Positions 16,390-27,650 of a stretch of DNA of 64,000 nucleotides are shown here, one piece after another. How positions within the stretch are numbered: the first letter of the stretch is position 1; the number at the start of each line of letters is the position of its first letter. Made by a program: the position numbers and the translations under genes. Source of the stretch: Austwickia sp. (GTDB lineage: Bacteria; Actinomycetota; Actinomycetes; Actinomycetales; Dermatophilaceae); contig CP064985.1 in the NCBI GenBank assembly GCA_016699675.1, positions 992,001-1,056,000 of the forward strand, given 5' to 3'. The notes below the pieces were generated by a model. The model saw nothing but the letters and a program-made list of their open reading frames with translations. It had not been told where the DNA came from and did no database searches.

Positions 16390-17490
16390 TCAGACCTCGG
16401 GGGCGAACCCGCTCAGCGCCGCGACCAGGGCCGAGTTGGCCTCGGGCACGTCGATCGAGCACCGGATCCCCTCGCCGCTGAACGGACGCACCGACAGGCC
16501 CTCCTGCGACAGCGCGGCGGCGATCTCGTCCGTGCGCTCCCCCGTCGCCAGCCAGACGAAGTTCGCATGCGTCTGCGGCGGCCGCCAGCCCTGCTCGGTC
16601 AGCGCAGCGACAACCCGGCCGCGCTCGCGGACGATGTCCTCGACCCGCGCCAGCAGCGCCTCTCGCTCGTCCAGGCTGGCCAGCGCTGCCTCCTGGGCGA
16701 CGGTGCTGACCCCGAACGGCACCGCGGTCTTGCGGATCGCCGTCGAGATCGGGGCGTGCGCGACGCCGTACCCCACCCGCAGCCCCGCGAGCCCGTACGC
16801 CTTGCTGAACGTCCGCAGCACCATGACATTGGGGAACTCGCGGTAGAGCTCCAGCCCGCGGGCGGCGTCGGGGTCGCGGATGAACTCGACGTACGCCTCG
16901 TCGACCACCACCAGCACGTGCGGCGGGACGCGATGGAGGAACTCGCGCAGGTCGCCGTGCCGGACCACCGGTCCGGTGGGGTTGTTGGGCGTGCAGACGA
17001 AGGCGAGGCGCGTGCGGGGGCCCATCGCCGCGGCCATCGCCGCGAGGTCGTGCCGGCCGCGCTCGTCGAGGGGGACCTGCTCGGAGCGGGCGCCGGTGAT
17101 GCCGACCATGATCGGGTACGCCTCGAAGCTGCGCCACGCGTAGACCACCTCGTCGCCGGCCTCGCAGGTGGCCAGGACGGTCTGCATGAGCACACCGGAG
17201 GACCCGGTGCCGACGATGACGTCGTCCTCGGGCACCCCGAGCTCAGCCGCGAGGCGCTGGACGAGGCGGGTGGAGAACATGTCGGGATAACGATTCGCGG
17301 TGTCCGCCGCGGCGTGCGCCCGCTCCAGGACCCCGGGCAGCGGGGCGTTGGGGTTCTCGTTGGAGGACATCTTGTACGCCGTCACGCCCGGTCGGGGCGT
17401 CGGCGGCAACCCGGGCTTGTACGCCGGGATCGACTTCAGCGCGGCTCGCGTGCCGGCGGACTCGGGGCTGGGGTGGGCGGCCTGGGTCAT
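16390..17490 (-). CDS. hisC: HisC-like PLP aminotransferase (histidinol-phosphate / aromatic amino acid)
   Basis: A 366-residue fold-type I aminotransferase. The PLP-binding Lys is in RTFSKAYGLAGLRVGYG, the substrate and cofactor motifs TPNNPTGP and VVDEAYVEF are present, and SSNENPNAPLPG opens the family-typical N-terminus. It exchanges the amino group of glutamate with imidazole-acetol phosphate or an aromatic 2-oxoacid. The neighbours are not his genes, so it may be the second, aromatic-type HisC paralogue common in actinobacteria. ATG 17490 (MTQAAHP) gives the usual length; the frame is open to 17553. Confidence 0.88.
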   Translation of the reverse strand: MTQAAHPSPESAGTRAALKSIPAYKPGLPPTPRPGVTAYKMSSNENPNAPLPGVLERAHAAADTANRYPDMFSTRLVQRLAAELGVPEDDVIVGTGSSGVLMQTVLATCEAGDEVVYAWRSFEAYPIMVGITGARSEQVPLDERGRHDLAAMAAAMGPRTRLAFVCTPNNPTGPVVRHGDLREFLHRVPPHVLVVVDEAYVEFIRDPDAARGLELYREFPNVMVLRTFSKAYGLAGLRVGYGVAHAPISTAIRKTAVPFGVSTVAQEAALASLDEREALLARVEDIVRERGRVVAALTEQGWRPPQTHANFVWLATGERTDEIAAALSQEGLSVRPFSGEGIRCSIDVPEANSALVAALSGFAPEV

Positions 17491-17643
17491 GGACGTCACT
17501 GTAGGGGGGAGCGGTACGCCGGGTGCCGGCTTGCCCCGTTTGCGGGGCACCATCGCCGCCCACCCGGTCGGCTCGGGCCGTTTTGTTGGGGGCTGGGCCG
17601 CCAGCCGGTGGGGTCGGAGTGTCAGCCGGTGGAGCCCGCGGCG

Positions 17644-18135
17644 TCAGCCGGTGGGGTCGGCACCGTCCTCCAGGTAGAGGACGCCGTCGCCGGGTTCGCC
17701 GTCCCGCAGCACCCGGGCCAGGAGACGGGCTGTCGCGGCGGCCGCGTGGTCGGCGATCTCGTCCGGGGCGCACCAGTGCACCGCCCGGATCTCGTGCGGC
17801 TCGAGCCGGAACGTCTCGGTGAGCGCGGCCTCGTGGCGACCGAGGTCGAACAGGAAGATGGCGGCATCGTCCCAGCTGCGCCACGGCGGGAGCCAGTTAA
17901 CCGCCAGGAGCCGTTCGGCCTGGAACAGGGCGCCGAGTTCCTCGCGGACCTCCCGCAGGCAGCCCCGGCGGGGCGGCTCCGCGGGCTCGACCACGCCGCC
18001 GGGCATGTCCCACTGCTGCTTGTAGGTCAGCTCGCACAGCAAGACCCGACCCGACTGGTCGCGGATCAGACCATGCCCGATGACGCGGGTCTTGGGCAGG
18101 CGAGCGTTGAGCCACCGGATCCGGTCATCGTCCAT
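17644..18135 (-). CDS. Nudix hydrolase
   Basis: A 163-residue Nudix-fold pyrophosphohydrolase. The 23-residue Nudix box is complete: it begins GGVVEP (the Glu five positions after Gly is replaced by the spacing GVVEPAE) and ends LREVREELGA, with the catalytic Glu residues in REVREE. The substrate, a nucleoside diphosphate linked to another group, cannot be predicted. ATG 18135 (MDDDRIRWLNARLP) was selected because the preceding 90 codons of open frame have no coding character. Between its stop and the HisC start (17491-17643) are three copies of a GTCAGCCGGTGG-like sequence but no gene. Confidence 0.87.
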   Translation of the reverse strand: MDDDRIRWLNARLPKTRVIGHGLIRDQSGRVLLCELTYKQQWDMPGGVVEPAEPPRRGCLREVREELGALFQAERLLAVNWLPPWRSWDDAAIFLFDLGRHEAALTETFRLEPHEIRAVHWCAPDEIADHAAAATARLLARVLRDGEPGDGVLYLEDGADPTG

Positions 18136-18236
18136 CGCCCGTTCCCCGCTCCCTGCTCGACGGCCCTTGCCCCACACCGTAGGCCCGGGCCGCCGCAGGG
18201 GAAACCGGAGCGGTCGGAGCGTGGACGCAAGCCGGT

Positions 18237-21278
<3,042 letters not shown>

Positions 21279-21667
21279 CGTCAGCACGATGACCAAGGCT
21301 ACCGGGGTGAGCATGGGCGACCGTACGCCGTACGCGGCGGTGGTCGTACGCCGTACGCGGCGGCAGAAACCCGCGGGTGTCGACCGCCCGTCCCACGGCC
21401 GGGTCGCAGGCAAGGACGCAGACCTGCTGACGGGTGGACAACAGTAGGTCTGCGATCTCGGCTGCGATGCCGGCCGGCGCAAACACGTGTCGGCGCAGGG
21501 CTCGGCGGAACCGGCAGGATCGTGCCGATCCGGCGCGCCGACACGGTTTCATCTGTGCCCGCATGGCCTAACCGGCACGATCACGCCGACAATGGCCGCA
21601 GCCGTCCACGGCTCTGTTCCTGTTCCTGCGCATTCCCTCTAGCTCCACGACAAAAGGATGTGACCGC
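21279..21667. other. Divergent promoter interval of glyQS and the LysE exporter, with inverted repeats
   Basis: This 389-bp gene-free stretch holds a direct repeat of CGTACGCCGTACGCGGCGG-like sequence at about 21321-21362 and a foldable segment at 21487-21544. There, GTGTCGGCGC (21487-21496) pairs perfectly with GCGCCGACAC (21535-21544), with an inner CGGCAGGATCGTGCCG hairpin between them. The folded segment ends 124 bp upstream of the exporter start and could be a leader RNA or operator. No known riboswitch motif was recognised. Confidence 0.5.
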
Positions 21668-22408
21668 GTGACTCTTCACCAGGCGGTCATCTCGTTCGCG
21701 CTGGTCGCCGGGCTGGTCACGATCACCCCCGGGCTCGATACCGCGATCGTGCTCCGCTCGACGCTGCGCGGCGGCCGCCGGGCCGGAATCCTGACCACGC
21801 TGGGCGTCAACGCCGGGGTGCTGTGCTGGGGGTTGGCCGCGGCGCTCGGGGTGTCGGCGTTGCTCGCGGCGTCGTCGATCGCGTACGACGTGCTGCGGTA
21901 CGTCGGCACGGCGTACCTGCTCTGGCTCGGTGGCCGCCTGTTGTGGTCGGCGACCCGGCGGCGCTCCGCCGTACCCGGCCACCCCACGCACCCGCACGAC
22001 GACCCGCACGACCCGCACGACCCGGCCGACCCGCATGACCCGCGCGACCCGCACGGCCCGGCCGACCCGACGGACGCCGCCGATCCGGCAGCGGGGCGGG
22101 GGATGAACCCTGGCGGGTGGGCCAACTTCCGTACGGGCCTGCTCACCAACCTGCTCAACCCGAAGGTGGGCGCGTTCTACGTGGCGATGCTGCCGCAGTT
22201 CCTGCCCGACGACGTGCCCCCGGCGGCGATGGGCGCGCTGCTGGCGCTGGTCCACAACGCCGAGGGGCTGCTCTTCCTGGGCACCGTGACTCTCTTGGCC
22301 GGCAGTTTTCGGCGCTGGCTGACCCGCCCCGGGGTGAACCGCTCGATCGACGGCATCACGGGGGCGGTGCTGGTGGGCTTCGGCGCCAGGCTGGCCCTGA
22401 CCCGCTGA
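21668..22408 (+). CDS. LysE/RhtB family exporter with a His-Asp-Pro-rich loop
   Basis: A 246-residue inner-membrane exporter of the LysE superfamily, starting with GTG at 21668 after the AGGATG-type sequence. The signature ITPGLDTAIVLRSTLRGGRRAG lies near residues 19-40 and NLLNPKVGAFYVAMLPQF near 160-178; both match amino-acid exporters. The loop between the third and fourth helices (about residues 105-140) is unusual: it consists of repeated DPH and DPHDP units with some eight His and many Asp. Such loops occur in metal transporters and suggest metal binding or sensing, but this is inference. A palindromic repeat with a DnaA-like box follows the stop. Confidence 0.88.
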   Translation: MTLHQAVISFALVAGLVTITPGLDTAIVLRSTLRGGRRAGILTTLGVNAGVLCWGLAAALGVSALLAASSIAYDVLRYVGTAYLLWLGGRLLWSATRRRSAVPGHPTHPHDDPHDPHDPADPHDPRDPHGPADPTDAADPAAGRGMNPGGWANFRTGLLTNLLNPKVGAFYVAMLPQFLPDDVPPAAMGALLALVHNAEGLLFLGTVTLLAGSFRRWLTRPGVNRSIDGITGAVLVGFGARLALTR

Positions 22409-22430
22409 GCTGCTCCAGACCGCCGTCCCC

Positions 22431-22500
22431 TGTGGACAATGACCGCTCACGACCTGCCCAAAGGGTGCCATGGCACCCAACGTGCAGGTCACGAACGGTC
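22431..22500. repeat. 60-bp palindrome, copy 3, with near-match DnaA box
   Basis: Core 22441-22500. The left arm is GACCGCTCACGACC and the right arm GGTCACGAACGGTC around GGTGCCATGGCACC. The box TGTGGACAA (22431-22439), one base away from TGTGGATAA, directly precedes the core. It lies between the LysE exporter stop and the iorA promoter. Confidence 0.92.
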
Positions 22501-22659
22501 GTGGGTGCTCGCTCCGCCCCGGCACGCCAGCCAGGCCGGGCCGGCCAGCGCCCGAGCCCCGCGCGGCCAGCCTCCGGGCCGCCGGGTGGTGAGACGTTCC
22601 GTCTCGTAACAGGGGCTCTCGACTAGGGTCCCGTAGCACCCGAGCGAAGGGGTGCGGAC

Positions 22660-24456
22660 GTGACGAACGTACTGGCCAGCCAGAATCCGACGGCCACGAA
22701 CCGGCGGTTGCTGTCGGGAAACGAGGCCATCGCGCTGGGCGCCTGGGAGGCCGGCGTCGCGGTCGGGTGTGGCTACCCCGGCACCCCGTCCACGGAGATC
22801 CTCGAGGCGCTGTTCGAGTACCCGGACCTGTACTGCGAGTGGTCCGTCAACGAGAAGGTCGCGCTCGAGGTCGGGCTGGGTGCCGCGCTGGCCGGCGGCC
22901 GCGCCCTCGTCACGATGAAGCACGTGGGCGTCAATGTGGCGGCGGACCCGCTGTTCACCGCGGCGTACACCGGGGTCAACGCCGGCCTGGTCATCGTCAC
23001 CGCGGACGACCCCTCGATGCACTCCAGCCAGAACGAGCAGGACAACCGCCACTACGCGATCGCCGCGAAGATCCCGATGTTCGAACCGTCCGACGCGGCG
23101 GAGGCGTTGGAGTTCACGAAGGCGGCCTTCGAGATGTCGGAGGCGTACGACACTCCCGTTTTCCTGCGCACCACCACTCGGCTGTCGCACAGCAAGTCCG
23201 TGGTCGAGGTCGCCGACCCGGCGACCGTCGAGCGGCCGCGTCACGAGCGGGGATTCACGAAGAACCCCGCCAAGTACGTGATGATCCCCGGCAACGCCCG
23301 CGGCCGCCGCGTCGTCGTGGAGGAGCACCTGCGCGCGCTGGCCGAGGTCGCCGAGACGCACCCCGCCAACAGGATCGAGTCGCTGCCCGGCAGGGTCGCG
23401 GACACCACCGTGACGGCCGGCGCCGGAAGCACGCGGGTCGGCGTCATCACGTCCGGGGTGCCGTACACCTACGTCCGCGAGGCCTTCGAGAACGCCCCCG
23501 GTGGCCCGATCGCCGTCGACATCCTGACGCTCGGCATCGTGCACCCGCTGCCCCGGCGGATGATCGAGGAGTTCGCCCGCACCCACGACACGGTGTACGT
23601 CGTTGAAGAGCTCGACCCCGTCATCGAGACCCAGGTCCGGTCCTGGGGCATCGGCGCCCCCGGATCGGGCACCCGCCTGATCGGCAAGGATGCCTTCCCG
23701 AGCATCGGGGAGTTCAGCGCCGAGGTCGTCCGCGCCGGTCTCGGCCTGGGCGCGCCCGCTGCCGAGGGCTCCCGAGTGGCGCCCGCGCTCGCCGTACCGC
23801 CTCGTCCGCCCGTCCTGTGCGCGGGCTGCCCGCACGGGCACGTGTACGCGGCGCTGCGTGACAAGGGCATGGTCGTTTCTGGCGACATCGGGTGCTACAG
23901 CCTGGGCGTGCTGCCGCCGTACAACGCCATGGACACCCTCGTCGACATGGGCGCCTCGATCACGATGGCGCACGGCATGGACGCCGTCCTCGGCCACGAC
24001 CCGGCCCGGCCGACGATCGCGGCGGTGATCGGGGACTCGACGTTCGCGCACTCCGGGCTGACGGGGCTGCTCAACGCGTGCTGGAACAAGCGGGACGGGC
24101 TCTACATTGTGCTCGACAACGGCACGACGGCGATGACCGGCACCCAGCCCAACCCGCTGTCCGGGGAGCGGATGGGGCGCGAGGACGCGTGGGCGCTGAG
24201 CTATCCGTACCTCGCCAAGGCCTTCGGCATCCCCGACGAGAACTTCGCCCAGGTCGACGCCCACGACCGCGCCGCGGTGACCGCGACTATCGACGAGTTG
24301 GCCGACCGCCGCGGGGTACGGCTGCTCGCGGTCGTCGGGCTGTGCGTGATCGAGGCCAAGGAGCTGAGCAAGGCCGGCAAGCTGGAGGACAAGCGCGAGG
24401 ACCGCAGGCTCGTGCACCTGCCGCTGATCGACGTCGGGGGACCGGGCCGTGGCTGA
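22660..24456 (+). CDS. iorA: Indolepyruvate:ferredoxin oxidoreductase alpha subunit, lacking the C-terminal ferredoxin domain
   Basis: A 598-residue thiamine-diphosphate enzyme that oxidatively decarboxylates aryl pyruvates, such as indolepyruvate from tryptophan, to the acyl-CoA using ferredoxin. The pyrimidine-binding domain begins LSGNEAIALGAWEAGV...GYPGTPSTEI; the pyrophosphate-binding domain has LCAGCPHGH, GDIGCYSLG and the GDSTFAHSGLTGLLNA...LDNGTTAMTG TPP motif. The CxxC and GDIGC cysteines can hold the proximal [4Fe-4S] cluster. The C-terminus ends at DVGGPGRG without the paired CxxCxxCxxxC ferredoxin motifs seen in archaeal IorA. GTG start with GAAGGGG 8 bp upstream. It overlaps iorB by 8 bp. 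Confidence 0.92.
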   Translation: MTNVLASQNPTATNRRLLSGNEAIALGAWEAGVAVGCGYPGTPSTEILEALFEYPDLYCEWSVNEKVALEVGLGAALAGGRALVTMKHVGVNVAADPLFTAAYTGVNAGLVIVTADDPSMHSSQNEQDNRHYAIAAKIPMFEPSDAAEALEFTKAAFEMSEAYDTPVFLRTTTRLSHSKSVVEVADPATVERPRHERGFTKNPAKYVMIPGNARGRRVVVEEHLRALAEVAETHPANRIESLPGRVADTTVTAGAGSTRVGVITSGVPYTYVREAFENAPGGPIAVDILTLGIVHPLPRRMIEEFARTHDTVYVVEELDPVIETQVRSWGIGAPGSGTRLIGKDAFPSIGEFSAEVVRAGLGLGAPAAEGSRVAPALAVPPRPPVLCAGCPHGHVYAALRDKGMVVSGDIGCYSLGVLPPYNAMDTLVDMGASITMAHGMDAVLGHDPARPTIAAVIGDSTFAHSGLTGLLNACWNKRDGLYIVLDNGTTAMTGTQPNPLSGERMGREDAWALSYPYLAKAFGIPDENFAQVDAHDRAAVTATIDELADRRGVRLLAVVGLCVIEAKELSKAGKLEDKREDRRLVHLPLIDVGGPGRG

Positions 24457-25114
24457 GGGGACACCGGGTACGCCGGAGGCTGCGGCGGATTCGCACGCGC
24501 GTGCCAGCGAGGTCGTCAACGTGCTCATGGTGGGCGTCGGCGGGCAGGGGATCGTGTTGGCCAGCGACCTGCTGGCCGAGGCGGCGCTGATCGCCGGGCT
24601 GGACGTCAAGAAGAGCGAGATCCACGGCATGTCCCAGCGGGGCGGGCCGGTGTTCAGCCACGTCCGGTTCGGGCCGGGCCGCGTGCAGTCGCCGACGATC
24701 CCGCAGGGCGAGGCCGACGTCATTTACGCGCTGGAACGCATGGAGCTGCTGCGCTGGGCCGCGTGGGCCCGGCCCGGCGGCGCAGCGTGTTACTTCGCCC
24801 AGGACATGTACCCGGCCGGGGTGAGCGCCTACCCGGAGGGGCTGGACGAGGAGATCGCCTCGCGGTTCGGGCCGGTGGTCCGTTTCGACCCGCGCGAGCT
24901 GCGCGACCGCGTCTCCCCGAAGGTCAAGAACACCGCGCTGCTGGGGGCGATGAGCACCCTGATCCCGCTCGACCCGGGATGTTATGTCGCGGCGATGCCG
25001 CGGCTGTGCCCGCCGGGCACCGCTGACGTCAACGCGGCCGCGTTCGAGCTGGGCCGCCAGCTCGCGCAGGAGCGCCTCGCTGCCCGGGACGGTGAGCCGG
25101 CCACCGCAGGGTGA
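24449..25114 (+). CDS. iorB: Indolepyruvate oxidoreductase beta subunit
   Basis: A 221-residue gamma-type subunit of the 2-oxoacid:ferredoxin oxidoreductase superfamily. It shows VLMVGVGGQGIVLASDLLAEAAL and KKSEIHGMSQRGGPVFSHVRFG, both typical of IorB, and VKNTALLGAMSTL near residue 160. It forms the catalytic heterodimer with IorA. It begins with GTG inside the iorA coding region (8-bp overlap). The first 22 residues are an extra Ala/Pro-rich segment. A repeat-filled non-coding stretch follows. Confidence 0.93.
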   Translation: MAEGTPGTPEAAADSHARASEVVNVLMVGVGGQGIVLASDLLAEAALIAGLDVKKSEIHGMSQRGGPVFSHVRFGPGRVQSPTIPQGEADVIYALERMELLRWAAWARPGGAACYFAQDMYPAGVSAYPEGLDEEIASRFGPVVRFDPRELRDRVSPKVKNTALLGAMSTLIPLDPGCYVAAMPRLCPPGTADVNAAAFELGRQLAQERLAARDGEPATAG

Positions 25115-25186
25115 CAACCCCAGCCGCAGCCCCAGCCCGGACGCCAGCCGCAGCCACAAGCGCCAGCCCGGAACCCACCGCGAGGC

Positions 25187-25259
25187 GAGGCGCCTCTCTT
25201 GAAGGGGAGACAACGCCCGTACGTACGCGAGTCCTCTCGCTCTCAGGAGAGGCGCCTCA
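25187..25259. repeat. 73-bp palindromic repeat, copy 1
   Basis: Starts with GAGGCGCCTCTC and ends with GAGAGGCGCCTC(A), 12-bp perfect inverted arms that are also each self-palindromic (GAGGCGCCTC). The middle contains CAACGCCCGTACGTACG. The unit is repeated nearly identically 180 bp downstream. The whole interval 25115-25516 has no gene; it also holds a partial arm at 25472-25483 and CACCACGACCACCGGC-type short direct repeats. Confidence 0.9.
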
Positions 25260-25366
25260 GCCAACGTGGGCCTGCACGAGCACCGCGAGGTGAGGCGGCT
25301 CAGCCGACTCGGCCGCACCACCCGGCCGCGGCACCACGACCACCGGCACCACGACCACCGCCAGGT

Positions 25367-25439
25367 GAGGCGCCTCTCTTGAAGGGGAGACAACGCCCGT
25401 ATGTACGTGAGTCCTCTCGCTCTCAGGAGAGGCGCCTCA
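25367..25439. repeat. 73-bp palindromic repeat, copy 2
   Basis: Differs from copy 1 (25187-25259) at only two visible positions, both in the loop (CGTATGTACGTG versus CGTACGTACGCG). The inverted arms GAGGCGCCTCTC/GAGAGGCGCCTC are unchanged. The two copies start exactly 180 bp apart and share flanking CCACCGC(C/G)AGGTGAGG-like sequence, so the larger 180-bp block looks duplicated. A third, half copy follows at 25472. Confidence 0.9.
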
Positions 25440-25516
25440 GCCATTGCGGGCCTGCATAACCACCGCCAGGTGAGGCGCCTCCCCTGCCTGTCGACCCCTT
25501 GGGCGATGATGGGGGC

Positions 25517-26449
25517 ATGGCTTCGGTGTTCGGCTCCTTCGGTTCCTCGCGACGCGGCCCGGCCGCCCCCGACCCGGGCGACCGCCGGCCCCGGATCGAC
25601 GGCTACCCGGTGGACCGCATCCCCGCGGTGATCGCCGAGGCCCGCCGCGGCCGGCGCCGCCGCGTCACGACGATCGGCGAGGACGTCCTGGCCAGGCCGT
25701 GCCGCGAGGTCACCGCCTTCGGGACGCCCGGCCTGCGCGCCCTCATCGACGACATGCACGCCACCATGGCCTGCTGCCACGGCGTCGGCCTCGCCGCCAA
25801 CCAGATCGGCGTCAACCTGCGGGTGTTCGTGTACGACTGCGAGGACGCGTACGGCGTACGTCACGTCGGCCACGTCCTCAACCCCCGCCTGGAGTCGGCG
25901 ATGGAGCAGTCCGGCGGGCGAGAGTCCAGCGAGGAGGGCTGCCTCAGCGTCCCCGGCCCCGTCGCCGAGGTGCAGCGCGCCCGGGTCGCCGTCGTCCGCG
26001 GGGTCGACATGTTCGGCAAGCCGGTCACGGTCGAGGGCACCGGCACGCTGGCCCGCTGCCTGCAGCACGAGTGCGATCACCTGGAGGGACGGCTGTACGT
26101 CGACCGCCTCGGCGCCCGCGACCGCAAGAAGGTGCTGAAGTCCATGGAGGAGCTGCGCGCCTCGACGTGGGCGGCGTGGGACGCCCGGGCGGCCGAGCTG
26201 GGCAAGGAGTCCTCGGCCCAGCTCTCGCCCGAGCCGCCGACCGTGGACGACGTACCGGCTCCCCTCGTCGCGATCGGGACCGGCGGCACCGAGGAGTGGG
26301 ACGCCGGGATCGTCGACTACGACCCGGCCGCGTACGCCGAGGCGGACACCTCGGGGCCGAGTCCCGAGGTGTCCGAGGTCCCGGAGGCGGCAAGCTACGA
26401 CGACGCCCGCGCCGCCGAGCTGCCCGACGAGGACGAGGCCCGCGGCTGA
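25517..26449 (+). CDS. def: Peptide deformylase with N- and C-terminal extensions
   Basis: Removes the formyl group from the N-terminal methionine of new proteins. All three motifs are intact: GVGLAANQIG (motif 1), EGCLSVPG (motif 2, Cys metal ligand) and HECDHLEG (motif 3, two His ligands and catalytic Glu). The 310-residue chain is much longer than the usual 170-200: about 55 residues precede the catalytic core and about 100 acidic, Pro/Ala/Glu-rich residues follow it. ATG 25517 (MASVFGSFGSS) was chosen over 25499. The stop codon lies in the first unit of a 21-bp tandem repeat. Confidence 0.93.
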   Translation: MASVFGSFGSSRRGPAAPDPGDRRPRIDGYPVDRIPAVIAEARRGRRRRVTTIGEDVLARPCREVTAFGTPGLRALIDDMHATMACCHGVGLAANQIGVNLRVFVYDCEDAYGVRHVGHVLNPRLESAMEQSGGRESSEEGCLSVPGPVAEVQRARVAVVRGVDMFGKPVTVEGTGTLARCLQHECDHLEGRLYVDRLGARDRKKVLKSMEELRASTWAAWDARAAELGKESSAQLSPEPPTVDDVPAPLVAIGTGGTEEWDAGIVDYDPAAYAEADTSGPSPEVSEVPEAASYDDARAAELPDEDEARG

Positions 26450-26592
26450 CACAAGGCCCGGCGCGACTGACGCGCCACCCGGCGCGGCTGACGCAAGGCC
26501 CGGCGCGGCTGACACAAGGCCCGGCGCGACTGACGCGCCACCCGGCGCGGCTGACGCAAGGCCCGGCGCGACTGACGCGCCACCCTGCGCGA
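26446..26592. repeat. 21-bp tandem repeat, seven units, overlapping the def stop
   Basis: Seven consecutive 21-bp units of the form CTGAC(A/G)C(AA/GC)(GG/CA)CCCGGCGCG(A/G). Types alternate in a regular order (ACAAGG, GCGCCA, GCAAGG, ACAAGG, GCGCCA, GCAAGG, GCGCCA), which points to duplication of a three-unit block. The first unit contains the TGA of def at 26447-26449. Because the unit is a multiple of three, frames stay open across it. Confidence 0.9.
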
Positions 26593-26615
26593 CGGGAGAG
26601 GGCCGGGCGACGGGC

Positions 26616-26912
26616 TTAGCCAGCGTGCTCGGCGAAGGAACCAAGCAGGGCGTTCCACTGCACGATCTCGTGGCGCTCCACCAGCTTGTCGCGCTGGAAC
26701 GGGTCGCCGCTCAGCAGCTCCTCGACGGCGGCGGGCGAGTCGGCGCGGAAGATCAGCAGCGCCTGGTCGCGCTCCAGCCCCACCAGGGGACCGGAGGCGA
26801 GCAGCTGCCCCGACTCGACGAGGCCGCGCAGGTATTCGCGGTGATTCGGGCGCCCCGCGGCGATGGCCTCGGCGTCGGCGCAGTAGGTGTAGTGCACGGC
26901 GTAGACGGACAT
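26616..26912 (-). CDS. YciI family protein
   Basis: A 98-residue single-domain protein of the YCII superfamily, ferredoxin-like alpha/beta fold. Recognisable elements are SVYAVHYTYCADAEAI at the start, HREYLRGLVESGQLLASGPL with the conserved His and the Gly-rich turn, and DPFQRDKLVERHEIVQWN. Family members bind small ligands or act as hydrolases or dehydrochlorinases; no substrate can be assigned. It is convergent with def across the tandem repeat and may be transcribed after the ThpR gene, whose stop is 62 bp upstream. Confidence 0.88.
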   Translation of the reverse strand: MSVYAVHYTYCADAEAIAAGRPNHREYLRGLVESGQLLASGPLVGLERDQALLIFRADSPAAVEELLSGDPFQRDKLVERHEIVQWNALLGSFAEHAG

Positions 26913-26974
26913 GACCGCCAGCGTAGGCGTCTAGCCCAGCCCAGGGTGCGGCGCGGTTCCCCACCCCCTCCCGT

Positions 26975-27559
26975 TCAGGGCGCGAGCGGGCAGGTCGCCA
27001 GGATCTCGTACCGGGGCGCCCGCCGCGGCCCCTCCCCCAGGTGGGAGGCCACGAGGCTGACGGCGTCGGGGGTCCACGTCGGCCCGGCGTACGCGTCCAG
27101 CACCCGCACCCACCGCGTCACGTTCGCCGGCCGGCCGAGGCGCGCGAGGGTGAGGTGCGCGCGGAACCGTTGCCCGTCGACCTCCGCGCCGGCGGTCGCG
27201 AACGCGGTCCGGGCGCCGCGGGCGAGGGCGGCGAGTTCGTCGCGCTCGGACGGTACGTCGTGCGCGAGGCCCGACCACAGCACCCGGGCCCCGTCGGGGT
27301 CCGGGAAGGCGCCGCCACCGCTGATGGCGAGGGGGCCGAGGTGCCGGCGCGCGGCCGCCGCGGCGAGGCGGTCGGCGATGTCGTCGAGGAGGTACTCGGG
27401 AGCGGTCGCGGCGAACGCCAGCGTGACGTGCCACTGGGCGGGCGCGGACCAGCGCAGATCCGGGTCTGCGGCGCGACGCGGTTCGAGGAAGTCGTCGAGG
27501 TGGTCGAGGGCCTCGACGGGCGGGATGACGGCGGCGACGAGGCGAAGCGATGTCGGCAT
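26975..27559 (-). CDS. thpR: RNA 2',3'-cyclic phosphodiesterase (2H family, ThpR/LigT)
   Basis: A 194-residue 2H phosphoesterase. The two catalytic HxTx motifs are HVTLAF (about residue 46) and HLTLAR (about residue 135), about 90 residues apart as expected. The family opens 2',3'-cyclic phosphates of RNA and was first described as a 2'-5' RNA ligase. ATG 27559 (MPTSLRLVAAV) opens directly on the first beta-strand; the frame continues upstream to 27658, over the start of the divergent carbamate kinase, without coding character. Confidence 0.9.
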   Translation of the reverse strand: MPTSLRLVAAVIPPVEALDHLDDFLEPRRAADPDLRWSAPAQWHVTLAFAATAPEYLLDDIADRLAAAAARRHLGPLAISGGGAFPDPDGARVLWSGLAHDVPSERDELAALARGARTAFATAGAEVDGQRFRAHLTLARLGRPANVTRWVRVLDAYAGPTWTPDAVSLVASHLGEGPRRAPRYEILATCPLAP

Positions 27560-27650
27560 ACGAGCGGCCGGATGTCGTCGGACCGGGCGACGAGGAGCGA
27601 GTTCAGAAATCGGCGGACGCGCGTCGCGCCGCCGCCCCATCATGACACTC

